From positions 19,122,533-19,186,532 of the forward strand of contig NC_135369.1 of NCBI RefSeq assembly GCF_049243985.1: a stretch of 64,000 nucleotides of DNA, read 5' to 3'. Positions within the stretch are counted from its first letter, which is position 1; each line of letters starts with the position of its first letter. The DNA comes from Paroedura picta. Lineage: Eukaryota; Chordata; Lepidosauria; Squamata; Gekkonidae. Below the pieces are notes generated by a model. That model made no database searches. It was not told the origin of the DNA and worked only from the letters and a program-made list of their open reading frames with translations. Positions 41,729-52,806 of the stretch are shown piece by piece. A program made the position numbers and the translations under genes.

Positions 41729-44089
41729 AATATATACACTGTGTCACTATGCATGCTCATTTACCTCCAAATGTTGCAAATCCAGGTACAGTTGCATTCT
41801 ATGCAAAAACACAAGGACAGGACCGAGTCCACACACAAATCTGTGGGTGTAGCACAGGGCAAGAGCAGGTCAGGACATTGTCCCGATCCCCCGAGGACTT
41901 TGTCTCCTCACCTGGCCTCTTTATGGGCTCCTTTTCAGAGGTGGATAACCAGCCCAACATCCCTACAGGCCAACCTGTAGATTCAGGCCTAGGGACCTGT
42001 ATGTCATGACAACAGGCAGGCCCACCACAACATTCTTGTTATATATCTCCGACTTATTTGAGTTGGTGGGTGGAGCATCGCCCTCAGGTAATGGAGGAGC
42101 AGCCCCCGGTGGCAGGAGCATATACAGAAGACTGATTGACCATGATTCTGTTCCATCCCCTGTACCATGAAACAGAAGAGGCTTTGTAGGGTACTTCTAT
42201 GGATAACAGGAGATCTGACTCCAGGGTCACCCAACAAACACTGTTTTCCCTTTATGGGGAGCCCATTTTAAGAATGGACAAGGCAGTCGGTATCAAAGTG
42301 GTGACCTCGGATAACTGCGGCATTCCCCATTTCAGAAGGGCTGGGCAGCCTTTCTGTTCTGGTATGGCAGCAACCTGGCCCCATCCAGGCCACTCCATGC
42401 AAGATAGAGAATCTGTACAGGGTAAAGATGTATGAGCTTCTCTCTCCACATCCCTCACTGCCTTAACTAATAGATTCAAGTGGGTGCCCGTGTTGGTCTG
42501 AAGCAGCACAAGTCTGAGGAAGAGTCAGCCTGCACTCGAAAGCCTTGAATAAATCTTTGTTGGTCTTAAAGGTGCCACTGGACTCTGATTTTGTTTTTGT
42601 CTTAACTAATTTCAGAGGATGTGCTGATGTCCGGGTCCACTCCAAATTCATCCCTGATGGACAGGGAAAATCATAGAAACCAAGAACGTCGAGAAGAAAA
42701 TTATTCTTTACCAGCATTGTATTTCTGCATGGCCAGCTACCAAACCATTATGGGAGGATACCGACTCTTGCTTTGGGAGAGCCTTTCACAATATTTAGAC
42801 GAGCGGCTGGACAAGGCCAACTCCCTAATGAAGTTTATCCAGATGGAAGCCATTAAGCTTTCAAAGCAAGAGAAACATTCTTCAGACATGTCAGCAAGGT
42901 CTATGGCTTCGGACCTTTCGGCCACCCTGCTTTACAGAAGGAAAGGGTACACAGCAACTGGGGCCCCCTCAGCAGAGGCCTCGGAGGGAGCAGGGTCAAC
43001 AACCCTTCAAATCCTGACTGACCATTCCAGTGGTTGTGCAAACACTCCGTTTTAGCGATAGGCCGGTGCAGTTTGCTGAGGCCTGGCACTGGTTTACATT
43101 GGACAGTTGGGTTTTATTGATTGTTGATAACGGTTCCCAGTTACAATTAGAGTCCCAGTCCTTTTGCCACTTGGCCTCTATGGCCATCCATGTAACAGGG
43201 TCTTTAATTGCAGGTTGAGCTGAATATACCAGGCCAACTATGAATGGTCTCTCCAGGAGAAATAGATCAGGGTAATTTTCAACACCTGGGGATACCCTTA
43301 GGTGGACCTACTTGTCACTGCTGAAGGCGCCAGAATTCTGCTCCCTAACAGGCAGTGAACTAGCTTCTCTTGGACCGTTTATGCACTGGAGGTTTCAATC
43401 CAGGCTGCAGGCTGGAGGTTTAGTTGCGGCAGGTTGCCCACCTCTTCCGGCACCCACACAGGGGAGAATTTGGCCCAGTACACCTCATCCACCCCCGATT
43501 TGTGCTCCTGCACGAGAGCTGGGGCAGTGAAGTTCCCAGTGCGAAACGGTCTTGGAGATGCATTCTCGAACCCTTGGACAGGTGCTTTGTCTTATGCATT
43601 CCCCCTATCTGTGAAGCAGGGCCATAGGGGAAACTGCAGCAGATCAAATGGACGGCATCCTGGGGGCTCCTTGGTGGCCCTGACAGATCCAGTTTTGAGA
43701 GCTATACAAGGTGGGCAGTGACTACATATTTCTTCCCCCAGCATCCAACCTGTTAATATAAGGGCCCCTGATACATCACAACGAAGCAAGATTACACCTG
43801 ACTGCATGGAGAATTTGGTCTGGGAGTATTCTATCTCCCAGGGGTACTTCTATAGAAAGCGTGCTAATTTTGAATCTTGGGCTTCTGCTAAGGGGAATGC
43901 CTTTTAACCTGTCCACTGTCATCTATATTGGAATACACTCTGTCTTTACCACAAGAGTCTTCAATAAAGACTCACCTGGCAGTCATTGCAGCTCTCCATG
44001 AGGAAGGGCAGGGAACTACTGTATTTATACATGTGTCCTTATGTCCCCCAAAGGAAACTAAGATCTAGTGAACAAAACTTGCTCAAGAT

Positions 44090-44428
44090 CTCCAGCCCCA
44101 AAGATATGAAACTGGCCTAGTAGAACGCTTTGCCTGGAGACATCAGGGCCCCGGTGGGACCTAAGATAGTTCTGTAGGGCCGGCAAAATGGAGCCTTAAG
44201 GCTGGTAATATTTAATTTGGCCTCCCTGCTCAAAACATGTCAAATTATCACCAAATTATCACTAGAAGCGATGAGACAGCTTTTGGATAATTTATTTTAT
44301 GATAACTAAGTTATAATTTTAATGTTAGATTATGTTGTGTATTTTATTGTTTCTTTATATGTATATATGTTGTTACCTGCCCTGAGTCCTTGGGAAAGGG
44401 TGGGCTGTAAATATATATTTTTTAAATA

Positions 44429-44430
<2 letters not shown>
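44090..44430 (+). repeat. L2-like LINE 3' end inserted in the DIRS-like fossil
   Basis: CCTGGAGACATCAGGGCCCC, GTAGGGCCGGCAAAATGGAG (late RT/tail), then GTTACCTGCCCTGAGTCCTT and GGGCTGTAAATATATA. Confidence 0.6.
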
Positions 44431-44478
<48 letters not shown>

Positions 44479-44488
44479 ACTACTACTA
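44431..44488. repeat. (CTG/CAG)16 followed by (CTA)n microsatellite
   Basis: Sixteen uninterrupted GCT units (44431-44478) then ACTACTACTATT. It grew at the A-rich end of the L2-like tail. Confidence 0.95.
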
Positions 44489-45099
44489 TTAAATTGGTTC
44501 AACATTTTTAAAAGAGGCTTTCTAAAGTTTTCTCCCACGTGCCCCATCTGGTTCCACAATGGTTACCTAGTCTAACAAAGTTCTCCTTTCCTGGTGGCCA
44601 TCACCTCAGCCAGGAGAGTTAATGAGTTGACCCATCTTTTTCCCCACTTCTGAGTCACAGGCAGAAAAACCTTGCATACTCTCCTGTGCTATCTAGAATG
44701 AGCCAAACCTTTTCGTAAAGATAAAGCATTGTTTATTTGTTACTGGGGCCCCAAGCAGGGTAGAGCAGCATTGTCCCAGTCAATGTCCAGATGGGTGGTG
44801 GCTACCAAGTGCTCCTGCTATAGGGCAGCAGGAAAGACACAAAGTGAAAGCACATTCAACCCAAGTGCAGGGGGTGTTGGCTGCTATTCATCATTGGGTT
44901 TCCTTTGGGATATCTGCAAGGCAACAACATAGAACAGAAGATATGTTCGTTAGACACTATGCGCTGGACCTGAAAGGGAGAAACGAAGCAGAAGTGGGAC
45001 AGGCAATTCTGCAGGCTCCGTTCCTGTGAGAGACTCAACCATCCTCCTCTGGTGAGTAGCTAATAGTCCCAATGTGGGGCTGCACCAGAAGATGAAAAC

Positions 45100-45470
45100 A
45101 GAATGGCACTTATAAGAGTTGCAAAGAGAATTAAACTGGCCTCCAACCTGGTGGAATGCTCTGCCTAATGAGATCAGAGTCCTGTGGGACCTTAAACAGT
45201 TCCGCAGGGTCTGTAAGACAGGGCTGTTCCACCAGGCTTATGGCTAAGGCCAAGAAATAACATCAAAATTCTGGTCTCCCTACCTAAAATGTCCAACACA
45301 GCTAACACCTACCAACAACAACAGCTTGTCTGAAAGTGTGAAACTTATTTTAATGCTACAAGTTTTAGGATGTATGATTTTACTGATTTTATATTATTTA
45401 TAAACTGTTGCGAGCCACCCTGAGTCCCCTGAGGAAAGGCAGCATACAAATGAATGGATAAATAAATTGA
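45100..45470 (+). repeat. L2-like LINE 3' end
   Basis: Reads W-N-A-L-P-N-E-I-R-V-L-W-D-L-K-Q-F-R then GCCACCCTGAGTCCCC and a TGGATAAATAAATTG tail: the last RT residues and 3' UTR. Confidence 0.75.
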
Positions 45471-45950
45471 CATCTGCGCAGACACACATTCCCTCCCTTC
45501 TACCTCACTGTGAGCTCTCACTAGGTCAGATGTTCAAAAAAGAGAAAGGGCATTAAAAGATTAGAATAGAATGTGAGGAATGTGGGAACTGAGGGAAAGA
45601 CGATGCCATGAAATGCTTGGTAGGGGTTCCCATGCATGCGCTAGCTCCAAAAGAGGCCTGGTGCCCCAGTTTTGGAGTTTTGAACTAGAAACAAAATGTC
45701 CACGGCCAGCCTGCGCAATCGCAGTCTCAATGTGCGTCTGTGCAGAAGACATTGATGAACAACAGTTACAGGTAAATATGCAACTTTTCTTATCACACTG
45801 ATAAACATAATTGTTCAGTTATGATTAATAATATTTAAAATAAACACAGAGAAGTGTGAAAGGGCCACAAAGAGATTTCATTCGGAAGCAAAGCAGGAGA
45901 AAACCTAACAAGATTTAAAAACAAACTCAGAATCTCATCGTTAGTAAATT
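45471..45950. other. Unassigned sequence
   Basis: No repeat family, splice-bounded exon or RNA gene recognised. Confidence 0.5.
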
Positions 45951-45956
45951 GTCACA

Positions 45957-46280
45957 ACTTGAATGGTAAGACCTGGTTGACACTTGGATGGGAGACCCCT
46001 GAGGAAGTCCAGGGTTGCTATGCAGAGGCTGGCAATGGCAAACCGCCTCTGTTTGTCTCTTGCCTTGAAATCCCTAATCCCAATTTGGCAGTGACTTGAC
46101 AGCTTTGTGCACCACTAATCCATTATGTCCTGATGGCCCAGGCTAGCCCAATCTCATGATCTCATAGAAGATAAGCATGGTGGGCCCCGATTAGTTCTCG
46201 GATGGGAGTCCACCAAGGAATACTAAATTTATTATAGAAAGAGAGGCAATGACTCTTGCTTTGAAAACCCCTGGGCAGGG
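45957..46280 (+). repeat. Two 5S rRNA-derived SINE copies in a row
   Basis: The first (45957-46115) has CTGGTTGACACTTGGATGGG and AGACCCC, then GCAATGGCAAACCGCCTCTG. The second (46130-46270) has GCCCAATCTCATGATCTCAT, AAGATAAGCATGGTGGGCCC and TCGGATGGGAGTCCACCAAG. Both follow the 5S gene order but are diverged and continue into SINE bodies. Confidence 0.7.
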
Positions 46281-46890
46281 ATGACCAAACTGCAGCTCTC
46301 CAGGGTGTAAACTGCATGGAGTTTTTATTACAATCCCAGGTCTATTCAGTCCCTGCTGTCAACACAGAATGTGATTTCCGTTTTGATTTGGGGCGATTTA
46401 AATTTTCCTTCTGCCGCAAGAAGGATTGATCCGGAGTGACCCTACCTTTATTGTGCGATATCTTAGAGTGCTTTTAATGCTTAATGTTTCAAGATTCTGA
46501 TTAAGAAAGCAGGCTGTTTTGAATCTGGGCTCTCTTCCATGGTAGAGACACTCTGATTGGCCAAAATTGCTCATGTGACAAGCTTGGCTTAAAGGAGAAG
46601 CCCCTAATTTCTCTCAACTTCTGTCGGTCTTGGATTTTTTCTCCCTTCTCTGCCTTCTTCGATCCTCTTTCCCCCCCTTCTCCAAGAAATGAAAGAGGCT
46701 CCCTGCTTGGCTCCTCTCCTCCCCTTCAAGAAAAGAAAGAGGCTTGGCTCCCCCCCCCCCTTCTCAACTACCTTAACCACGTGCAGAACACTTTCCTGTT
46801 TCAATGGGGAGGGGGGGGAAGAGGAAGACCCAAGTTCAAATCAATCTGAATTCAACAGGATTGACAATGGAATAAAGTAAGTGCAGACTC
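46281..46890. other. Unassigned, partly pyrimidine/purine-rich
   Basis: CT-rich stretch near 46620-46780 with AAAGAAAGAGGCTTGGCTCC. No gene supported. Confidence 0.4.
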
Positions 46891-46891
46891 T

Positions 46892-46962
46892 GCCCAGATG
46901 TCCACGGACTACAATTACCATGACCACCACAGACATCTGGAGACGCACAATTTGGCCACCCC
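46892..46962. mobile_element. Degraded piece of the palindromic MITE
   Basis: CAGATGTCCACGGACTACAA ... ACATCTGGAGACGCACAATT ... GGCCACCCCTT keeps the arm order but lost most of the inner stem. Confidence 0.6.
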
Positions 46963-47004
46963 TTCAATCAAAGGGGTGGATGCAGCTGTGAAATCAAACA
47001 GTGA

Positions 47005-47775
47005 ATAACACTAAGCCAGAACGCAATGTTAGGCATGAACCGAATATGGAAGAGTAAGGATATCAGCCTTAATACAAAGCGCCAGCTAGTCAATGCCATT
47101 GTCTTCCCCATAACAACCTATGGATGCGAAAGCTGGACCCTGAAGAGGGAAGACAGGAGGAGAAGAGATGCTTTTGAATTATGGTGTTGGAGACTTTGCG
47201 AAGATTTGTAATATTTAACATAGCAACAGCAGGTTCTAAGCATAGTTATGTCACAGATTTAGATTTACTATTTCATTTGTTAGGAATAGGAGAGAAGTCT
47301 TGGATGTATATTTGTATTTATTTGTGATTGAATGTTAGATTGATGAATTTATGGATTAGTGATGGGTATGGATATTTTGTTTGATATCACAATAAAATAT
47401 TTGAATTGGAGGGGAAAAAAAGAATGATAGTGTTGGAGACGAATTCTGCGAATACCATGTACAGCCAAAGTTACCAACAAGACATTTTTAGAGAGGAGCA
47501 AACCAACTATGTCATTAGAAGGGAAGATATTATGGCTAAAGCTCACTTACTTTGGACACATCATGCGATCAAACTGGCTAGAAAAATCATTAATGCTCGG
47601 CATGGTCAGCGGCAAAAGGAAACGTGGTCGCCAAAGGATCCGCTGGCTCGACACGATCAAAGCCGACACAGGGATGACCATGAACCAATTAAGAGAAGCT
47701 GTCAGAGACAGGGGCGCATGGCAGAGACTTTCCTATAGAATTGCCAAGGGTCGGACACGACTGGACGGATAACAT
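47005..47775 (+). repeat. RTE/BovB-like LINE, end of the reverse transcriptase frame, split by an insertion
   Basis: Reads WKSKDISLNTKRQLVNAIVF, YGCESWTLKREDRRR, DAFELWCWR, and after the insertion YFGHIMRSNWLEKSLMLGM, KRGRQRIRWLDTIKAD, RDRGAWQRLSYRIAKGRTRL. These are conserved C-terminal residues of this LINE group. The 3' end is GGGTCGGACACGACTGGACG. The reading frame is interrupted by the fragment at 47195-47421. Confidence 0.8.
47195..47421 (+). repeat. Short LINE (L1-like?) 3' fragment nested in the RTE/BovB-like LINE
   Basis: About 227 bp ending AATAAAATATTTGAATTGG and an A-run. It is bounded by a 17-of-19 match (47176-47194 and 47422-47440, GAATTATGGTGTTGGAGAC versus GAATGATAGTGTTGGAGAC), as expected of a target-primed insertion. 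Confidence 0.65.
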
Positions 47776-47989
47776 CATCATTATCCCTAAAAGGTCTACA
47801 TAAGGCACTTTCCACCGCTACCAAACCTCTTTTTAGAATCTTTATGAGGCTGAAAGATGCAAAGCAGGTGTAGAGGACACGGCTTAACTCAGTCACGACC
47901 TCCCTGCCATTTATAAACAAACGGGGACGACTTGCAAACTCAGCACTTTTCATTCGCCCTTTTGATGAATGAATCACCCGCTCGCCACG

Positions 47990-49190
47990 CCCCCTCCCTT
48001 TGCCCTCCTCTGTCATCCAATCAGCGTCAAAGAAGACGGGGCTGGAGTCAATCTTCGCAAGTGGCAGCCCAGTTCCCGCCTCCTTTCTCGTAGCGGCGGA
48101 GGAAGACGTCCCGCAAAGCGTCTACGATCCAATAGGGAGGAGATGAGGGAATGAGCAGCCAATCGGAAGCCACGGATCAAGAGGGTGGGGCGGAACCGCG
48201 GTATAAGAGATTAGCGTCGCGAAGAGCCAGTCGAAGCCAGGGGGAGGAGAAGGCGGCCAGTGGAGAGCGCGGGTAGGATAAATAGACGGGACTTGCAACA
48301 GCCAAGACCGGCGTGCCGACAAGCCAGTTGGAGCGAAGGGACGAGAGACACACCAGCCTATGAGAAGACGAGGCTCGCCAGAAGGGGCGGGACGCGTGGC
48401 GTGAAGGCGCCAGGCTTGAACTGCGAGTGAGTGACAGGAGGGCGGGCCGCAGAAGGGAGCGATGAGGGGGCGGGGCCGCAACGCGGTAAAAACGAAGGCG
48501 TCTCCGGGATGGACCAATGGGAATGCCCCGGGGGGCTCTGGCGGCGAATCAGAAGCGGGGTGGGCGCGGCCGTGGCCGGCAGGGCGAGGAAGCATCAGGC
48601 GCGAGCGGAGGCAGGAGGTTCCAGGCGGCGAGCAGCGGCGAGGGCGGCGGTGAGTAGCCTGCAGAGCGGCGCGGCGCGAAAACTACAGGCAGGTGACGTC
48701 GGGAGGTGCCCTCTGACGTCAGGCTGCAGTGACGTCATGGCCACCCTGTGTCGTCCTAGGGACATTCCTCGAGATTGGGGAGAAAGGGGAAGGGGCTGTT
48801 CTCCAGGCAGGCCCGAGGCAGCCGCCGGCATTCCCCCGCAGGGTCCCGCAGCCTTTCCCTTCCCCTTCCCTGCGAAGTTCCCCGCTTTCTTTTCCGCCCC
48901 GCTTGCTCAGTGTCCGCCTCGGCACTGCCGCCGCTCGGGGCTGTTGCAATCCCTTCTTTGCCGGACCTGCCCGCCCGCGCCCCGTGGCAGAGCCGCCCGC
49001 TGTGCGCCCAGGTGCCGCTTCCAGCCCAGAGGATCTTGGGAGAGGAGGGGCCGGGAACATCTGCCTGCCCTCCTGCTCCCGACCAGATAGGCAGCTCCAG
49101 ATGTTCCGCTGATATGCGCAGGGCTTCTCCTCTTCCCAGAGCGCCTTGCTCTTCCCAGACCCTTTCCCAGCTGGCCTTTGAGGTGAGAAA
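47990..49190 (+). promoter_or_regulatory. CpG-island promoter of an unidentified gene
   Basis: GC-rich, CpG-dense, repeat-free island in repeat-dense surroundings. CCAAT boxes are seen near 48017, 48131, 48160 and 48514, several GGGCGG/GGGGCGG GC boxes, a TATA-like GTATAAGAG at 48201-48209, and TGACGTC CRE sites at 48694, 48714 and 48730. Direction is set by a strong plus-strand splice donor at 48650, but divergent transcription is possible because the CCAAT boxes also face upstream DNA. Confidence 0.7.
48232..48649 (+). other. Candidate non-coding first exon ending at a strong splice donor
   Basis: Begins about 30 bases after the TATA-like box and ends GGCGGCG|GTGAGTAGCC (GT at 48650-48651). 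Other possible donors are CGAGTGAGTGAC near 48426 and GCGGGTAGGATA near 48270. Open frames here have no family features, so it is likely 5' UTR or a lncRNA exon. No partner exon is identified to 64 kb. Confidence 0.4.
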
Positions 49191-49214
49191 TCCCCCGGAC
49201 AGTCCTCAGTGTAT

Positions 49215-49400
49215 ATGCAGCATAGCCGTTACAGTGCCAGGCTAGGATCTGGGAGTCATGAGTTCGAATCCCGACTTTGCCCTGGAAGCACCCTGGGTTT
49301 CCCTGGGCGGCTCTCAGCCCGGGGTTGATGTGAGGATGAATGGAGGAGAACCGAGTAAGCAGTTCTGGGAGAAAGGCAGGGTATAAATACAGCAAATATA
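49215..49400 (+). repeat. tRNA-derived SINE (MIR-like), distinct from family A
   Basis: GCATAGCCGTTACAGTGCCA, GAGTTCGAATCCCG (B box), GAAAGGCAGGGTATAAATAC tail. Confidence 0.75.
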
Positions 49401-49619
49401 CCTTTGACCTAGTTTGTTAACTGTTTCCCTCCCGGTCCTGTCTTTTTCACTGTGTTGCCTGCTTCTTTTCGTATGGACCGTGTATGTGTGGCTTTACAGG
49501 GTGGAATAACTCAAGCAGCCCTCCAAAAACATACCTGTCGGATTCCTCCCCTTCCCCCTTGGAAGCTGATGGACCCAGATCATTATGCATAACTATAACA
49601 GGGTGGCATCGATCCATCA

Positions 49620-49790
49620 GTAGGATTGCCAACTTCAAGGTGGGGGCTGGATTTCTTCCAGAATGACAATCTTCAGACTACAAAGATTAGTTCCTCTGGA
49701 GAAAATGTGAACTCTATGACATTATGCCCTACTGAGATCCCATCTTCAAATCTTCAGGAATTTCCCTACCAGAGTTGGGAACTTTATCTG
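49620..49790 (+). repeat. Common squamate repeat 'attgccaacctcaaggtgg'
   Basis: AGGATTGCCAACTTCAAGGT, TCCTCTGGAGAAAATG, GAATTTCCCTACCAGAGTTG. Related pieces are at 19198-19262, 20325-20480, 31710-31850 and 53585-53770. The parent family is not known to me. Confidence 0.6.
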
Positions 49791-49892
49791 GCAGTGGCCT
49801 GAACCTCTGGTTCACAAGGGGGAAGGCCATGTTTGTAAGCCTCCTGGAAGCTGTATGTGGTTCGGTTTTGGAGATGGAATGTTGGACTAGTC

Positions 49893-50000
49893 CAGGGGTG
49901 GCCAAACTGGCTCTCCAGATGTCCATGGACTACAGTTCCCATGAGCCCCAGCCAGTTGTAGTTCATGGACATCTGGAGAGCCACAGTTTGGCCACCCCTG
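49893..50000. mobile_element. Palindromic hAT-type MITE, short variant, copy 6
   Basis: 108 bp with GGGGTGGCCAAACTGGC ends and a lost central stem. Flanks GACTAGTC (49885-49892) and GACTAGAT (50001-50008) are an imperfect duplication, so this is an older subfamily. Confidence 0.85.
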
Positions 50001-50008
50001 GACTAGAT

Positions 50009-50985
50009 AGTCTGTTGGCCTGATTCAGGAGGGCTCTTGGTTCTCCTGCCATACTTTGATCCAGCCAACTCATTTCAGCCTTCTCCTGTAGGCATTGTCC
50101 TCCGGCCTATTGCCAACCTCTAGTCATGAATGCCAGGGCCTAAACCTGGGAGAGATCTTATGCCCAAAGATCACGTTCTGCCCCAGCACTGGCTTGAACG
50201 TGATGCCACTGCTGAAGCCCACTGCCGAAAATGCCCCTGAAGAATTCCATTACGCTCTGCTAATTGTGTACGTCTGCTTGTTTGCTTAATTGCTTTGCGC
50301 CTGCCTCACTGCTATTTGGTGGATTTTGTACTTTGCACCATGCGGAGCTTTTGGTGAAGAGTGAAATTCTCTGTCCTGCTGAATCACTGGCAACGATAGG
50401 TCGTTTTCTTCTCTCTTTCTCTGTGCTGTGGCAGGGCAATGGCCCATGTCCGTTTTACGTTTGTACTGCTTTCCTGTCTTGAGGCAAGCTGCTTCTTTGT
50501 TGCTGGATGTGCAAGAGACACAGGCCAAACTCCACCCACCCAATGAGGGGCTTGGCAAAATCGTGACTTCAAAAGTGGCAAACTGGGGGAAGGACAGGGT
50601 TGTGGAGCAGTTAGTGATCAGGGAGGCGTAGGCGGTGGGGTGCTCTCAGCTTAGTGAGTTGCATGTGCTGCAAGCTGCACTTTGTGAACTCTCCTCTGCA
50701 GAAGGTCTGCCCTGAGCATCTCTCTCACAGCCAAGAATAAGAATCAGGTGGTCCCTAAAGACCTCCTCAGCACACCCTGTTGGCATTTGGTCTACAAAAG
50801 GAAAGATAAAATACCAGGTGATAAGAAATAGATTTATTTTACTAAGTGCATGTGTGTTTCGCCGTGTATGCATCATCAGGGGGAATCTATAAAAACACCA
50901 TTTTGTATTTAATACATGTAGTAGAATTGTTGTTTCATGTTCAATGTATAGTTTATTCATTTTACATAATATATTCAGAAAAAAA
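50009..50985. other. Unassigned sequence
   Basis: I see no splice-bounded coding exon or clear repeat. A region at 50815-50885 (ATTTATTTTACTAAGTGCA, GCATCATCAGGGGG) may be a further repeat edge. Confidence 0.4.
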
Positions 50986-50987
50986 CG

Positions 50988-51240
50988 TGTCGCGGTTAGG
51001 AGCGCCGACTTCTAATCTGGCGTGCCGGGTTTGATTCCCTGCTCCCCCACATGCAGCCAGCGGGGTGACCTTGGGCTAGTCACAGCCCTGATAGTGCTGT
51101 TCTCGCAGAGCAGTAACATCAGGGCTTTCTTCGCCGTACCTGTCTGTTGTGGGGAGTGGAAAGGAATGTGATTGTAAGCTGCTTTGAGACTACTTCCGGT
51201 AGGGAAAAGCAGCATATAAGAACCAACTCTTCTTCTTCAT
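50988..51240 (+). repeat. tRNA-derived SINE family A
   Basis: GCGGTTAGGAGCGCCGACTT, GGGTTTGATTCCCTGC, TAAGCTGCTTTGAGACTACT, tail (TTC)n. Confidence 0.85.
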
Positions 51241-51557
51241 CCTGTTTTTTTAGTATTTTTAAAAATAATTTTATAATATTACTATGGGGTCTTTCTGCCA
51301 CTGGGAGTAGCCCACTTTCCCCCTCGGCATTCGTTCTGGACAGCTCTTTGGTTTGTGCTTAGCTTTGTCCCTGAAAGCAGAAAGCTTTGGTTGTTTTAAA
51401 GGACTGTGCTTGTTTTCTAACTTGAGTCTTATCCCATTTGGCACAGCCTGAAGTACACAAACACACAGAGGGTTGTGATGAAAATATCTGGATGGGGGGT
51501 GGATGGGGAGGAAAGAAAGCCTGAAAATTCACTCCCAGATTTTAACATGCTCTCCCT

Positions 51558-51765
51558 TAAGAGCTGTGGCTCAGTGCTTGAGCACACACTTTGCATATGG
51601 AACATCCGTTCCTGGAATCCCCCATTTAAAAAGGCCTGTGTTCAAATGCAGGAAGGCCTCTGTCCGTGGAAGTCCCCAGAGAGCCAATCTGAGCAGGCAA
51701 TTCCAAGCTCAATGGACAGTTGAGCAGACTCTGAGCAGACGATAATGAGCAAGAAGGATGGTTGG
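51558..51765 (+). repeat. tRNA-derived SINE family C
   Basis: GAGCTGTGGCTCAGTGCTTG, AGCACACACTTTGCATATGG, then GAAGTCCCCAGAGAGCCAAT; matches the head at 33537 and, inverted, the sequence at 63600-63725. Confidence 0.6.
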
Positions 51766-52264
51766 TCTGACTCGGCAGGAGACTGGTTTGTATGCCTGCT
51801 GTTTGTGCCCCCTCCCTGCCCGCGTTGGTGGCTTCACTTTTTTGCCCGGTCCATTCTGAAGCCACGTCCTTCTTCTTTGCATCCGGGCAGAGCGGAGCTA
51901 ATGTTTTCCAACCAAGGGTTGGCCCAGGCAGGCTTTCCCCTCAAGTCAGGGCATGAACCCAGCAGTCACTGTTTATCGGAGATTTGATTTTGCCCTGCAG
52001 GCCAAAGCCTGTGATGAAATGCTCCCCCCACGGGATAGATTGGGAGCGTGTGTCTGTCGTCTTTGACGGCCTACGAATATCAGCGGAAGCAGGCCTCCTG
52101 GGATGAACCTAAACTTGATGCGTTGTCTGGATCTTTGCTTTGCCCCCCCCCCATTAAATATGTGTTGATTTCTAGTCCATATGGTATGCCCAGAAGCATG
52201 TGGGTGGTGTCTGAAAGAAGAGGCAATGGTAGAGATTGGCTTCAGGAGGAGACGTTCATAAAAA
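51766..52264. other. Unassigned sequence
   Basis: No gene or repeat recognised. Confidence 0.4.
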
Positions 52265-52325
52265 TCAAAGAATCATAGAGTTGGAAGGGACCATACAGGC
52301 CCTCGAGTCCAATCCTCTGCTAAAT
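52265..52325 (-). repeat. CR1 3' terminus
   Basis: AATCATAGAGTTGGAAGGGA, CCATACAGGCCCTCGAGTCC; 5'-truncated to about 60 bp. Confidence 0.75.
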
Positions 52326-52599
52326 GCTCAGTCCTGATTTTTTAAAATTATCTATTGCATTTCTGTGCTGCCCCTTCCGGTAGGCTCTGGGTGGCTTACA
52401 GCATTATTAAATAGCAATTAAAACATATCATTAATTAAAACATTTAAAAATGAAAGGAATTATAAAATGTGTTAAAATCTTATGAACAGCCGCCTTCTGT
52501 CCAATGCAAGGGTCAGGGAGTGCGGTGTGGTTATACCTATTTGGCATCTAATGTTGTTCTTATTTAGTTTCTGTATAGGATGGCCAGTTTTGCAGTTGA

Positions 52600-52780
52600 G
52601 CGATGTACAGGCCTCAACGACAGGTCGGGCGGAACAGCTCTGTCTTACAGGCCCTGCGGAACTGTTTGAGGTTCCACAGGGACCTAGTTTCTTCTGGAAG
52701 AGTGTTCCGCCAGGCCGGTGCCGGGTCAGAGGAGGCCCTGGCTGTGGTTGAGGCCAGATTCCCTTCCCTGGATTGGGGAT
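52600..52780 (-). repeat. L2-like LINE fragment
   Basis: GGAACAGCTCTGTCTTACAG, GAGGTTCCACAGGGACCTAG, GTGTTCCGCCAGGCC; on the minus strand this is W-R-N-T-L-P-E-E-T-R-S-L-W-N-L-K-Q-F. Confidence 0.7.
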
Positions 52781-52806
52781 CCTGAGCAGATTTTGTGAGC
52801 TTGAGC

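Larger units (their letters stand above)
42170..45050 (+). mobile_element. DIRS-like (tyrosine-recombinase) retroelement, fossil
   Basis: Three recognisable parts lie in order: a Gag-like segment (about 42620-42950), a reverse transcriptase/RNase H-like segment (about 43030-43800), and a tyrosine-recombinase C-terminal segment (about 44530-45030). The family call rests on that order and on DIRS-type residues in each. A GTGGCACC-type repeat (42467-42605) and an L2-like piece (44090-44430) sit inside it. The element is clearly broken, with many breaks, and looks old. Terminal repeats were not identified, so the outer limits are approximate. Confidence 0.65.

Noticed and set aside
48431-49112. 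Long frames in the CpG island as protein-coding gene
   Set aside because: Several frames on both strands are equally open, with no domain or family feature; they cross the splice donor at 48650.
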